A program made the translations under genes and the position numbers. 64,000 bases of DNA from Bradyrhizobium rifense (GTDB lineage: Bacteria > Pseudomonadota > Alphaproteobacteria > Rhizobiales > Xanthobacteraceae): positions 62,001 through 126,000 of the forward strand of contig NZ_VSSS01000007.1 of the NCBI RefSeq assembly GCF_008123425.1, read 5' to 3'. The notes beneath the pieces were generated by a model, which was not told where the DNA came from, searched no databases, and saw nothing but the letters and a program-made list of their open reading frames with translations. Each line of letters starts with the position of its first letter. The first letter of the stretch is position 1. Positions 44,901 to 53,725 of the stretch are shown in pieces.

Positions 44901-45294
44901 CGCGCTGCCGGCTTATGCCGAATCCGCGGTGTCGGGGGCGGGGACGTTTGCGCTGTCCTATTCGGGGCGCAACGTCACCGACAGCCGTAGCGAGATCGGC
45001 GTCCGCACCGATCAAACTTTCGCAATCCGGAACGGCCTGCTGACCGTCAATAGCCGGTTGGCCTGGGCACATGATTTCGATCCGGACCGCTGGGCGGCGG
45101 CATCGTTTCTGGCGCTGCCTGCATCGGGCTTCACTGTCAGCGGCGCGGCGCAGGGCCGCGACGCGGCACTCACCTCGCTCGGAGCGGACATCAACTGGCT
45201 GAACGGCTGGTCCGCCCGCGCCGGGTTCGAGGGTGCGTTCGCCGATGTCAGCCGTTCCTATGCCGGTAAAGGACTGCTCCGGTACGCGTGGTAG
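41998..45294 (+). CDS. autotransporter with pepsin-like aspartic protease passenger
   Basis: A 1098-residue type Va autotransporter. A signal peptide (CVRIVAFAAAGFGLMPGPGLAQ) is followed by about residues 45-385 with the marks of a two-lobed pepsin: YAFDTGSS with Asp68, a flap-like YGT (98-100) followed by SAFTGDLYQ, a second VSLDTGWT with Asp305, and a C-terminal ILGIGFFVQ-x5-NLAGQQVGY block that matches the pepsin ILG ending. Passenger-associated beta-helix repeats follow (SGTNTYTGPTNVSG; SGINGYTGMTVVSGGTLTV). The last about 280 residues are the outer-membrane beta-barrel, ending in an aromatic residue (YAW). ATG 41998 with a GGAAGGTGG site is preferred to TTG 41953. Protease activity is inference. 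Confidence 0.85.
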   Translation: MSCVRIVAFAAAGFGLMPGPGLAQSVDIPLGYTINTGANYGFNNPNPALVLTINVGVNGGAAQTYAFDTGSSVFLAPSSVYAGGAPTVLATGVNVETYGTSPTSAFTGDLYQISASALKFYATAGATSGGISLGTTGNYNVASYTSYSLSSGGATSSQPFGASVGVFGASALAFTKTVAGSAIGLGSVIGQTNVANTTAGYMVAANGQSLAALNAQLNTSIPGGPVTSAQQSIQTVPQSITSCNPCVTVGLTPALIAQFQSVNTVAAGSNGISFPNSNVLSMGKFVPLNFSVGFRAPFSLNVSLDTGWTDFAVSSGRGAPPTLTVSANSNGTQETFNIASARGVPSPYALANSSADILGIGFFVQNSVLYNLAGQQVGYSPNFVTDANIATTQPLVIDANLVPLGLAGVISGPGGLSIAAGGSATLSGTNTYTGPTNVSGDSAYLALVGPGSIAPSSGVNVSAGGWFDVSGASTAATIKSLSGDVDGLVWLGANSLALSAASGVFAGTIVGTGGLELLSGHQTLSGINGYTGMTVVSGGTLTVNGTIASSYLTLVGPGATLAGTGTIGLLSVLDGGTFAPAWGMPARTMNVAGDLILSSGANYAVQLGASSAAFANVSGNASLAGTLAISPAPGSALIRQYDLLHSGSLGGTSFGGITTSLPGFSTSLSYSATDATLTLDAALLAQAQTSGIGANGQRIAKLLDASFNTTGTTSAGFSPLYTLTGRNLGNALTQASGEAGTGVQQTSFNAMDQFLGLLMDPGVGEQGGTRWSATSTSNFAGADDELAYAATSRTRRASERDAYGLMAKAPLRTNYDPRWSVWASGFGGSQSSDGNAAVGSNAATSQVFGTAVGADYLLSPRTVMGFALAGGGTNASVANSGAARSDLFQAGAFVRHKSGAAYISAGFGYGWQDITTDRTVTVSGVDRLRAEFHANAWSGRVEGGYRLAISSLKGFGITPYAAAQFTTIALPAYAESAVSGAGTFALSYSGRNVTDSRSEIGVRTDQTFAIRNGLLTVNSRLAWAHDFDPDRWAAASFLALPASGFTVSGAAQGRDAALTSLGADINWLNGWSARAGFEGAFADVSRSYAGKGLLRYAW

Positions 45295-45428
45295 CCCTGC
45301 ATCCTCTGTGGATGCGCCGGTCCGCCGCGGAGAAGACGCCGCGGAATTGTCGCAATTCGGCAACAATGTGGTACGAATACATCAGTACCCGCCCATCGCG
45401 GACCCCTTTTCAGCACCCCATTGCCGGA

Positions 45429-47849
45429 ATGACCAGCGCAGATACCTCGGCCGCATCCTTTGACACGGCCCCAGCGGAAGAGCCCCGGCGTTGGTCGGTG
45501 CGGCGCTGGCTGGTGCCGTTTGCGGTCGCGCTGGCGCTGTTATCGGGCCTCCTGACCTTCCTGGTCCTGACCGGCCTCACCAGGATCGATCCGACTCCCG
45601 AAGTGGTCCGCTCGTTCTACCTGATCAATGCGGGCACGATCCTGCTGCTGGTCGGCATCATCGTGCGCGAGCTCTGGCAGCTGATCCTGGCGCGGCGGCG
45701 GGGCAGGGCGGCGGCGCGCCTGCATGTCCAGATCGTCAGCCTGTTCTCGATCGTCGCGGTGCTGCCGGCGGTGCTTGTTTCCGTCGTCGCCAACGTCACC
45801 CTCGAACGCGGTCTCGACCGGCTGTTCTCGGGACCGACCAAGGAAGTCATCCAGAACTCGCTGGATATCGCGCGGGCCTATATGCAGGACCATGCGCAAT
45901 TGATCCGCGGCGACATCATCGGCATGGCCAATGATATCGCCCATGCAAGGCCGCTCTACGACCAGGATCGCCGGTCGTTCCGCGAGCTGCTGACCGCCAG
46001 CGCCGGCTCCCGCAATCTGCCGGGCGCGATGATCATCGACAAGAACACCAATATCCTGGAGTCCGCCGACACCGGCATGCGACTGGCCTATTCGCCGCCG
46101 GCGCCGGACTTCCTCAGCAACGTCAACGAGAATGAGCCCGAGATCGCGGTGCTGCCGGATGCGAGCTTCGTCGCGGCGGTGATCCGCCTGCGCGCCTTCA
46201 GCGACACGTTCCTGTACGTCGCCCGCCCGCTCGATCCGAAGGTCGTCAGTCAGCTCAAGCAGACCGAGATCAGCGTCGCCGAATACGCCCAGATCGAGTC
46301 ACGCCGGCTCGGCATCCAGGTGGCGTTTGCGCTGATGTTTGCGGTGATCGCGCTGACCATCCTGATGGCCTCGGTGCTGATCGGCCTCAACTTCGCCAAC
46401 TCGCTGGTGGCACCGATCCGGCGGTTGATGAACGCGGCCCACACCGTGTCGACCGGTGACCTCCATGTGAAGGTGCCCGTGCATCAGTCCGAAGGCGATC
46501 TCGCCCAACTCGGTGAGACCTTCAACAAGATGACGCAGGAATTGCGCAGCCAGCGCGACGAGCTCGTCAACGCCAGCGACCTCATCGACAGCCGCCGCCG
46601 CTTCATCGAGGCCGTGCTGTCCTCTGCAAGCGCCGGCATCATCGGCGTCGACACCTCGGGCAGCGTCGGCATCCTCAACCGCTCCGCCGAGAAGCTGATC
46701 GGGCATTCCGAGGCCGAGACGCTCGGCCATCCGCTCTCCGACGTGCTGCCCGAGCTCGACGAGATGATGAAGACGTCGCGGGAAGGGACCCAGCGCCTGG
46801 TGCAGGGCCAGATCACCATCACGCGCGACGGCACCGAGCGAAATCTCTCGGTGCGCGTCAGCGCCGAGAAGAACCAGCCGCACGACAGCTACATCATCAC
46901 GCTCGACGACATCACCGAACTGGTGTCGGCGCAGCGCACCTCGGCCTGGGGCGACGTCGCGCGCCGCATCGCCCACGAGATCAAGAACCCGTTGACGCCG
47001 ATCCAGCTCTCCGCCGAGCGCATCCGCCGCAAGTTCGGCAAGGACATCACCGAGGCCAAGGACAAGCAGATCTTCGAGCAGTGCACCGACACCATCGTGC
47101 GCCAGGTCGACGACATCAGGCGCATGGTCGACGAGTTCTCGCGCTTTGCGCGGATGCCGAAGCCCGTGATGGAAGGTGAGGATGTCGCCGACACCGTGCG
47201 GCAGGCGGTGTTCCTGATGAAGGTCGCCCATCCCGAGATCGATATCGAGGCCGAGTTCAGGGACGATCCGCTGCGCGCCCAGTTCGACCGGCGGCTGATC
47301 TCGCAGGCGGTCACCAACATCGTCAAGAACGCCACCGAGGCGATCGAGCAGGTTCCGCCTGAGGAGCTTGGCAAGAACGGTGGCAAGGGCCGCATCGACG
47401 TCGTGGTGTCGCGCGAAGGCGAGGACGTGCTGATCGACGTGATCGACAACGGCATCGGCCTGCCCAAGGTCGCGCGCTCGCGGCTGCTCGAGCCCTATGT
47501 GACGACGCGCGCCAAGGGCACCGGCCTTGGCCTTGCCATTGTCGGCCGCGTGCTGGAAGACCATGGCGGCCGCATCGAGCTGAAGGACGCCTCCGATTTC
47601 CGCGAGGGCCAGCGCGGCGCCTGGATGCGGATGCGCTTTGCGATCTCCGGCGAGGCCAAGAAGGCCGAGGGAGCCGAGGAGGCGCCGGCAGCCAAAGCAC
47701 CGGTGAAGGACGCAGCTGCGGCGGATATCAAGGCAACGGCTGCGGATTCCGTCACGGCGCGGGAAACAAAAGAGCCGGCGGGCGAAACCAAAGAGCCCGC
47801 TGAAAAGACCAATGATTCAACGAAAATCGAAGCCTCAACAGGCATCTGA
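45429..47849 (+). CDS. ntrY: nitrogen regulation membrane sensor kinase NtrY
   Basis: An 806-residue membrane histidine kinase. N-terminal helices (LVPFAVALALLSGLLTFLVL and two more before residue 130) precede a periplasmic/extracytoplasmic segment. A further helix, a HAMP domain (SLVAPIRRLMNAAHTVSTGD), a PAS domain, the H-box [20 protein letters not shown] and the G2 box GTGLGLAIVGRVL follow. An unusual Ala/Lys/Glu-rich tail of about 60 residues follows the kinase domain. The ATG at 45429 (MTSADTS) is chosen; ATG 45366 would add 21 residues. ntrX follows 17 bases later. Confidence 0.95.
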   Translation: MTSADTSAASFDTAPAEEPRRWSVRRWLVPFAVALALLSGLLTFLVLTGLTRIDPTPEVVRSFYLINAGTILLLVGIIVRELWQLILARRRGRAAARLHVQIVSLFSIVAVLPAVLVSVVANVTLERGLDRLFSGPTKEVIQNSLDIARAYMQDHAQLIRGDIIGMANDIAHARPLYDQDRRSFRELLTASAGSRNLPGAMIIDKNTNILESADTGMRLAYSPPAPDFLSNVNENEPEIAVLPDASFVAAVIRLRAFSDTFLYVARPLDPKVVSQLKQTEISVAEYAQIESRRLGIQVAFALMFAVIALTILMASVLIGLNFANSLVAPIRRLMNAAHTVSTGDLHVKVPVHQSEGDLAQLGETFNKMTQELRSQRDELVNASDLIDSRRRFIEAVLSSASAGIIGVDTSGSVGILNRSAEKLIGHSEAETLGHPLSDVLPELDEMMKTSREGTQRLVQGQITITRDGTERNLSVRVSAEKNQPHDSYIITLDDITELVSAQRTSAWGDVARRIAHEIKNPLTPIQLSAERIRRKFGKDITEAKDKQIFEQCTDTIVRQVDDIRRMVDEFSRFARMPKPVMEGEDVADTVRQAVFLMKVAHPEIDIEAEFRDDPLRAQFDRRLISQAVTNIVKNATEAIEQVPPEELGKNGGKGRIDVVVSREGEDVLIDVIDNGIGLPKVARSRLLEPYVTTRAKGTGLGLAIVGRVLEDHGGRIELKDASDFREGQRGAWMRMRFAISGEAKKAEGAEEAPAAKAPVKDAAAADIKATAADSVTARETKEPAGETKEPAEKTNDSTKIEASTGI

Positions 47850-47866
47850 CAAGACAGGCGCGACCC

Positions 47867-49237
47867 ATGGCAAGTGAAATTCTGATTGTCGATGATGAGG
47901 CCGATATTCGGGATCTCGTTGCGGGCATCCTCGAGGACGAGGGTTTTGTCACGCGAACGGCGCGCGACAGCGACTCGGCGCTGACCGAAATCGCCAATCG
48001 CCGGCCGCACCTCGTATTCCTCGACATCTGGCTGCAGGGCTCCAAGCTCGACGGCTTGCAGCTGCTGGAGCAGGTCAAGAAGGACAATGCCGATCTGCCT
48101 ATCGTGATGATCTCCGGCCACGGCAACATCGAGACCGCGGTCGCCGCGATCAAGCGCGGCGCCTATGATTTCATCGAAAAGCCGTTCAAGGCCGATCGCC
48201 TCATCCTGGTCGCCAACCGCGCGCTGGAAAACTCGCGGCTCAAGCGCGAGGTGAAGGAGCTGAAACAGCTCGCACCGAGCGCAAGCTCGCTGGTCGGCCG
48301 TTCGCCGAGCATGAACCAGCTGCGCCAGACCATCGAGCGCGCGGCCAAGGCCAACAGCCGCATCCTGATCGTCGGTCCCGCCGGCGCCGGCAAGGAGCTG
48401 ACCGCACGCACGCTGCACACCGCCTCCGGTCGCGCCGACGGTCCCTTCGTCGTGATCAATGCCGCCGCGATCACGCCCGAGCGCATGGAGCATGAGCTGT
48501 TCGGCGTCGAGCAGTCCAACGGCGAGCAGCCGCGCAAGCCCGGCGCGCTCGAGGAAGCCCATGGCGGCACGCTGTTCATCGACGAGATCGCGGACATGCC
48601 GCGCGAGACCCAGAACAAGATCCTGCGCGTGCTGGTCGAGCAGTCGTTCCAGCGCGTCGGCGGCGCCGGCAAGGTGCAGGTCGACGTGCGCATCATTTCC
48701 TCCACCGCTCGCAACCTCGAAGAGGAGATCGCGGCCGGCCATTTCCGCGAGGACCTCTATCATCGGCTTTCGGTGGTACCGATCCGCGTGCCCGCGCTCT
48801 CGGAGCGGCGCGAGGACATTCCGGAGCTGATCGACTATTTCATGGAGCAGATTTCGGCCGGCAGCGGCCTGCCCAAGCGGCAGATCGGGCAGGATGCGAT
48901 GGCGGTGCTGCAATCGCATGTCTGGCCGGGCAATGTGCGACAGCTCCGCAACAACGTTGAGAGAGTCATGATTCTGGCCGCTGGCGGACCGGAGGTCATC
49001 ATCACCGCCGATATGCTGCCCCAGGATGTCGGCTCGATGGTGCCGGCGATGCCGACCAGCAACAATGGCGAGCACATCATGGGCCTGCCGCTGCGCGAGG
49101 CCCGCGAAGTGTTCGAGCGCGACTATTTGATTGCCCAGATCAGCCGTTTTTCAGGAAATATTTCTCGCACGGCTGAGTTTGTTGGCATGGAACGTTCGGC
49201 GCTGCACCGGAAGTTGAAGGCGCTCGGCGTCGGCTAA
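47867..49237 (+). CDS. ntrX: nitrogen regulation response regulator NtrX
   Basis: A 456-residue NtrC-like regulator with a receiver Asp53 (LVFLDIWL) and an AAA+ domain. The Walker A is altered (GPAGAGKE), and the GAFTGA loop that contacts sigma-54 is missing: ELFGVEQSNGEQPRKPGALE occupies that place. The Fis-type helix-turn-helix (NISRTAEFVGMERSALHRKL) is intact. Loss of GAFTGA is usual in alphaproteobacterial NtrX, which therefore probably acts on sigma-70 promoters. It forms a pair with NtrY. Confidence 0.96.
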   Translation: MASEILIVDDEADIRDLVAGILEDEGFVTRTARDSDSALTEIANRRPHLVFLDIWLQGSKLDGLQLLEQVKKDNADLPIVMISGHGNIETAVAAIKRGAYDFIEKPFKADRLILVANRALENSRLKREVKELKQLAPSASSLVGRSPSMNQLRQTIERAAKANSRILIVGPAGAGKELTARTLHTASGRADGPFVVINAAAITPERMEHELFGVEQSNGEQPRKPGALEEAHGGTLFIDEIADMPRETQNKILRVLVEQSFQRVGGAGKVQVDVRIISSTARNLEEEIAAGHFREDLYHRLSVVPIRVPALSERREDIPELIDYFMEQISAGSGLPKRQIGQDAMAVLQSHVWPGNVRQLRNNVERVMILAAGGPEVIITADMLPQDVGSMVPAMPTSNNGEHIMGLPLREAREVFERDYLIAQISRFSGNISRTAEFVGMERSALHRKLKALGVG

Positions 49238-49484
49238 CGCCCGACGTCGCGGCCAGAGTTGAGGGATAAGCGAGAAAAATCATCTATTTCCGTAGTTTTT
49301 CGGAGAAAACGGACGGGCCCTGCCGCGTCAAGCGGCTTGCCTAATAAGCCGACCTGTCCTCTAATCGAGCAGCTGTTCCTACGAGGGGGATCTCATGAGG
49401 GACGGCAACCGGGAGAAGGCCTCAATTTTGAAAACAGGGTCACGACCGGCGCAATAAAAAGAAACTCAAAGCGAGAAAAAAACA

Positions 49485-49733
49485 ATGGCGGCAGACCGCG
49501 CACAAAACCTGCAGGACACCTTCCTCAATCACGTTCGCAAAACCAAAACGCCACTGACGATCTTTCTGGTCAACGGAGTGAAGCTCCAGGGCATCGTGAC
49601 CTGGTTCGATAATTTCTGTTTGCTGCTTCGGCGCGACGGTCATTCGCAGCTCGTCTACAAGCATGCGATCTCGACCATCATGCCGGGCGCTCCGATCCAA
49701 CTGTTCGAAGGCGGCGAGGATCAGCCGGCTTGA
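49485..49733 (+). CDS. hfq: RNA chaperone Hfq
   Basis: An 82-residue Sm-like protein that forms hexamers and pairs small RNAs with mRNAs. The start [20 protein letters not shown] and the Sm2 signature with Tyr-Lys-His (residues 58-60, YKHAIS) are diagnostic. The C-terminal tail is short (GEDQPA), as in other alphaproteobacteria. It lies 247 bases after ntrX with an A-rich leader (AAGCGAGAAAAAAACA) and 11 bases before hflX. Confidence 0.97.
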   Translation: MAADRAQNLQDTFLNHVRKTKTPLTIFLVNGVKLQGIVTWFDNFCLLLRRDGHSQLVYKHAISTIMPGAPIQLFEGGEDQPA

Positions 49734-49744
49734 GAGTGATCTGA

Positions 49745-51127
49745 TTGGAACCCCGGAATTTCGACGGGGATGCCGACCGTCCGCGGTCGGCTGGGGCTAA
49801 GCAAACGGGGCGGGTGCTCGTCATCGGCCCCTATTTGCGAGTGCGCGCAGGCGGTGCCGACGCGCAATCGGAGAGTCATATCCAGCGCAACGCAGAGGCC
49901 CGGCTCGACGAAGCCGCCGGCCTCGCGCGCGCCATCGATCTCGTCATTGCGGACGCCATCATCGCGCCGATCAGCCAGATCCGGCCCGCGACCTATATCG
50001 GCAAAGGCAAGGTCGAGGAGATCGCCGCGCTGGCCAAGAGCCTCGACGTCGAACTCGTGGTGATGGATTGCGCACTGGCGCCGATCCAGCAGCGCAATCT
50101 CGAGAAGGAGCTGCATGCCAAGGTGCTCGACCGCACCGGGCTCATCCTCGAAATCTTCGGCCGCCGCGCCAAGACCAAGGAAGGCTCGCTCCAGGTCGAG
50201 CTCGCGCATCTCAATTACCAGCGCTCGCGCCTGGTGCGATCGTGGACCCATCTCGAACGCCAGCGCGGCGGTTTCGGCTTCATGGGCGGTCCCGGCGAGA
50301 CGCAGATCGAGGCCGACCGCCGCCTGATCCAGGAGCGCATCTCCAAGCTCGAGGGCGAGCTGAAGAAGGTACAGGCGACGCGGCGGCTGCACCGCGCCGG
50401 CCGCCAGCGGGTGCCGTATCGCGTCGTCGCGCTGGTCGGCTATACCAATGCCGGCAAGTCGACGCTGTTCAACCGCCTGACCCGCGCCGACGTGCAGGCC
50501 GCCGACATGCTGTTCGCCACGCTCGATCCTACCTTGCGCGCGCTGACGCTGCCGCATGGCGGCAAGGCGATGTTGTCTGACACCGTCGGCTTCATCTCCA
50601 ATCTGCCGACGCAGCTCGTCGCCGCCTTCCGCGCCACGCTGGAAGAGGTGCTGGAGGCCGACGTCATCCTGCATGTCCGCGACATCTCGCATGAGGATGC
50701 CGAGGCGCAGCAGAGCGACGTCGACGCGGTGCTGCGCCAGCTCGGTATCAATCCAGATGACTCAGGCCGCATCATCGAGGTCTGGAACAAGATCGACCGC
50801 TACGATGCCGAACAGCGCGAAGAGCTTTTGAACATCGCAGCGCGCAGGCCCGAAGATCATCCGGCCATGCTGGTCTCCGCCGTGTCAGGCGAGGGGATCG
50901 ATGCACTGCTTGCCACAATCGAGGAACGCCTGGCTGCCACGCGGACCACGCTCGACCTCTCCATCGACGCCGCCGACGGCGCCGGCATCTCCTGGCTGCA
51001 CCGCAATTCCGAGGTGCTCGCGAAAGAGCTGCACGACGGCCGCTTTGACATGACCGTGCGGGTGGACGAGACCAAGCGGGATATCGTGGTGAACAGGTTT
51101 GATGCGGTGCCGCGTCTGTCGGCGTGA
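49745..51127 (+). CDS. hflX: ribosome-associated GTPase HflX
   Basis: A 460-residue GTPase that rescues or splits stalled ribosomes. An N-terminal HflX domain (YIGKGKVEEIAALAKSLDVE, MDCALAPIQQRNLEKELHAK) and GGFGFMGGPGETQIEADRR precede the G domain with G1 GYTNAGKS, G3 DTVGF and G4 NKID. The start is TTG 49745, 11 bases after hfq, and the hfq-hflX order is widely conserved. It converges with the broken acetyltransferase gene. Confidence 0.95.
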   Translation: MEPRNFDGDADRPRSAGAKQTGRVLVIGPYLRVRAGGADAQSESHIQRNAEARLDEAAGLARAIDLVIADAIIAPISQIRPATYIGKGKVEEIAALAKSLDVELVVMDCALAPIQQRNLEKELHAKVLDRTGLILEIFGRRAKTKEGSLQVELAHLNYQRSRLVRSWTHLERQRGGFGFMGGPGETQIEADRRLIQERISKLEGELKKVQATRRLHRAGRQRVPYRVVALVGYTNAGKSTLFNRLTRADVQAADMLFATLDPTLRALTLPHGGKAMLSDTVGFISNLPTQLVAAFRATLEEVLEADVILHVRDISHEDAEAQQSDVDAVLRQLGINPDDSGRIIEVWNKIDRYDAEQREELLNIAARRPEDHPAMLVSAVSGEGIDALLATIEERLAATRTTLDLSIDAADGAGISWLHRNSEVLAKELHDGRFDMTVRVDETKRDIVVNRFDAVPRLSA

Positions 51128-51138
51128 GCTCTGGGCTA

Positions 51139-51598
51139 TTACCTCAACAGATCGAGGCTCATGAACTGGTTGTGCGGGCTCGCCTGATAGTCGGCGAATG
51201 GCGCACACGAGACGAAGCCGGCGCTGCGGTAGAGCGCGACGGCAGGTTCGTGCAGCGGCGCCGTGCCGGTCTCCAGGTTGAGGCGCGTATATCCGCGCTT
51301 ACGGCCCTCGGCGATGATGTGGTTCAGAATCGTGCGCCCGGCTCCGGTCCGCCGCGCGGTCGGCGCTGCGCGCATCGACTTCACTTCGCCATGCGTCGCA
51401 TCCAGCTGCTTCAGAGCACCAAAGCCAGCCAGCACACCGTCCTGCCAGGCGGTCCAGAACGTCACGGACGCAGCCGAAAGACCACTTGCGTCGAGCGCTT
51501 GCGCGTTCGCCCATGACGCTCTGCAACTCTCGCAGATGGTGCGCCAACAAGTCAGCGACATGTGGCGCCCTTGGATCGTCCTGCCTGATTTCCACCAT
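51139..51598 (-). pseudogene. GNAT family N-acetyltransferase, frameshifted
   Basis: The two halves of one acetyltransferase lie in different frames. The N-terminal part (MVEIRQDDPRAPHVADLLAH ... HLRELQSVMGER) is in one frame from ATG 51598. The rest (LDASGLSAASVTFWTAWQDG, then RAAPTARRTGAGRTILNHII with the acetyl-CoA-binding RRTGAG, and ALYRSAGF) is in another. The switch lies at about 51495-51512. A one- or two-base indel would restore a protein of about 152 residues. Either the gene is newly inactivated or the base call is wrong. Confidence 0.75.
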
Positions 51599-51614
51599 GC
51601 CCTCGAACTTGAGA

Positions 51615-51959
51615 CTAGTCCTCGTCCTCGACCCATAAGCAACCGCTGCTGGACTCACCGACGACCAAAACACCTATATCAAACGTGGCGTTCGTTGCGA
51701 GATTCCATTGGTGCAGGCCGGCTCGGCAGTTCGAAAAGAAGCGAAGCCCCTGGCCGTCGAAGAGCTGAAGAAATTGTTGCCAGAGAGCCGCCGCGCGAGC
51801 AGGGCTCAAGATCTCAGTGTCGTAGGCAAGATCGCGGCTCAAGATGCCGATTGCAATCGAGGCCGCTTCGGATTCGTCTCTCGAAATGTAGACGTCAGCC
51901 TGATCCAATAGTCCAAAGCCTCGGGCAAGATCTACGAGCGGAAGCTGCCCCCGGATCAC
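51615..51959 (-). CDS. hypothetical protein
   Basis: A 114-residue ORF. Its middle and end look genuinely coding: LVDLARGFGLLDQADVYISR, LWQQFLQLFDGQGLRFFSN, and an acidic C-terminus (SGCLWVEDED). The GTG at 51959 is the likely start; the frame is open to an ATG at 52031, but that extension uses rare codons and looks non-coding, so the gene may be 5' truncated. I do not recognise the family. Its stop lies 17 bases before the start of the broken acetyltransferase. Confidence 0.55.
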   Translation of the reverse strand: MIRGQLPLVDLARGFGLLDQADVYISRDESEAASIAIGILSRDLAYDTEILSPARAAALWQQFLQLFDGQGLRFFSNCRAGLHQWNLATNATFDIGVLVVGESSSGCLWVEDED

Positions 51960-52043
51960 GCCGCATCGCGTATGTCTGGAGCGCCGCTCATTCCTGATTT
52001 GACGGCAGATATCGGGCTCTGATCCGACCACGGGTGATCTACC

Positions 52044-52880
52044 TCAGCGCGGATTGGCAGGCTTCTCCTCGCCCTTCGCCGCATTCCACAGCGCGTCCAT
52101 CTCCGCCAGCGACGCCTGCTCCAGGGTGCGCCCCTGCGCCTCCAGCGCCCGTTCGATGAACGCAAAGCGCCGTTCGAACTTCGCGTTGGTCGCGCGCAGC
52201 GCGGCTTCCGGATCGGCGTCGACATGGCGGGCTAGGTTGACGAGGGCGAACATCAGGTCGCCGATTTCTTCCGCCATCTCCTGCTTGTCGTTGCGATCCA
52301 GCGCGGCCTCGATCTCGTCGGCTTCCTCGCGGATCTTTTGCAGCACCGCGCGCGGGTCGTTCCAGTCGAAGCCAACGGTGGAGGCCTTGCGTTGCAGCTC
52401 CATGGCGCGGGTCAGCGCGGGCTGGCCGGCCTTCACGCCTGACAGCAGCGATTTATGCGGCGGCGTTGCCTCCGGCGGCCGGCGCGCAGCGCGCTCGGCC
52501 TTCTCTTCGGCCTTGATGCGGTCCCAGACTTCCTTGACGTGGGAGGAGGCGAGATTGCCGTTCTTGTCGGCGAAGACGTGGGGATGACGCCGGATCATCT
52601 TGCGGGTGATGGCTTCGACGACATCGCCGAAAGCAAACGCGTTCTGCTCCGAGGCCATCTGGGCGTGGAACACCACCTGCAGCAGGAGGTCGCCGAGCTC
52701 CTCGCGGAGATCGTCGAGATCGCCGCGGTCGATGGCGTCGACCACCTCATGAGCTTCCTCGATCGTGTAGGGCGCGATGGTCGCGAAATTCTGCTCGAGG
52801 TCCCAGGGGCAGCCGGTCACCGGCGTGCGCAGCGCCGCCATGATCTCGATCAGGCGGGAAATGTCGCGGGAAGGGGTCAT
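52044..52880 (-). CDS. mazG: nucleoside triphosphate pyrophosphohydrolase MazG
   Basis: A 278-residue two-domain MazG that hydrolyses (d)NTPs to monophosphates in nucleotide pool cleaning and stringent-response control. Domain 1 (residues about 15-130) has [20 protein letters not shown] and [16 protein letters not shown]. Domain 2 (about 160-260) has [10 protein letters not shown] and [16 protein letters not shown]. The acidic metal-binding ExxE and ExxD pairs are intact in both. The ATG at 52880 is chosen and an upstream extension is rejected. Confidence 0.95.
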   Translation of the reverse strand: MTPSRDISRLIEIMAALRTPVTGCPWDLEQNFATIAPYTIEEAHEVVDAIDRGDLDDLREELGDLLLQVVFHAQMASEQNAFAFGDVVEAITRKMIRRHPHVFADKNGNLASSHVKEVWDRIKAEEKAERAARRPPEATPPHKSLLSGVKAGQPALTRAMELQRKASTVGFDWNDPRAVLQKIREEADEIEAALDRNDKQEMAEEIGDLMFALVNLARHVDADPEAALRATNAKFERRFAFIERALEAQGRTLEQASLAEMDALWNAAKGEEKPANPR

Positions 52881-53006
52881 TGCGGGGCAGTCTCCTGGGT
52901 CCAAAACCTTATGCCAAAAGCGGGCCGCCGTTCCCAGCGGCGGCAGGCGGAACAGGCCGATTTCCACCGATTGGCTGATACGCTTCACAGTGCTAAAGCG
53001 CGGGCC

Positions 53007-53720
53007 ATGAGTGACGGATTTTCATCACAAACCGCGCTGGTGCTGTTTTCCGGCGGCCAGGATTCCACCACCTGCCTCGCCTGGGCGCTGAGCCGCTTTG
53101 CGCACGTGGAAACGCTGGGATTCGAATACGGGCAACGCCACGCCGTCGAGCTCGATTGCCGTGACCGGCTGTTCGACGGCATCAGGGGCTTGCGTGCCGA
53201 CTGGGCCGCAAAGCTCGGCGAGAGCCATACGCTGTCGATCCCGACGCTGGCGGCCGTGTCCGAGACCGCGCTGACGCGTGACGTCGCGATTGCGATGGGG
53301 GCCGACGGCCTGCCGAACACGTTTGTGCCCGGCCGCAATCTGGTGTTCCTGACCTTTGCCGCGGCGCTGGCCTACCGGCGCGGCATCACGCACATTGTCG
53401 GCGGCATGTGCGAGACCGATTATTCCGGCTATCCAGATTGCCGCGACGACACCATTCGCGCCATGCAGGCCGCGCTCTCGCTTGGCATGGCGAGAGCCTT
53501 CGAGCTGCATACGCCGCTGATGTGGATCGACAAGGCCGCGACGTGGAAGCTGGCGCAGGACCTCGGCGGCGATGGGCTCGTCGATCTCATCCGCGAGCAG
53601 TCGCACACCTGCTATCTCGGCGAACGCGGCGCGCAGCATGATTGGGGATACGGGTGCGGGGAGTGTCCGGCGTGTAGCTTGCGCGCGAAGGGGTGGCGGG
53701 AGTTTGTGGCGGGAAGGTAA
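53007..53720 (+). CDS. queC: 7-cyano-7-deazaguanine synthase
   Basis: A 237-residue PP-loop enzyme that converts CDG to preQ0 for queuosine synthesis. The PP-loop is SGGQDS (residues 15-20), [17 protein letters not shown] follows, and the zinc cysteines are at the C-terminus (HTCYLG and [12 protein letters not shown]). The ATG at 53007 follows the divergent mazG gene by 126 bases. It converges with the nitrile hydratase cluster, with a palindromic repeat in the gap. Confidence 0.95.
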   Translation: MSDGFSSQTALVLFSGGQDSTTCLAWALSRFAHVETLGFEYGQRHAVELDCRDRLFDGIRGLRADWAAKLGESHTLSIPTLAAVSETALTRDVAIAMGADGLPNTFVPGRNLVFLTFAAALAYRRGITHIVGGMCETDYSGYPDCRDDTIRAMQAALSLGMARAFELHTPLMWIDKAATWKLAQDLGGDGLVDLIREQSHTCYLGERGAQHDWGYGCGECPACSLRAKGWREFVAGR

Positions 53721-53725
53721 TTCCG

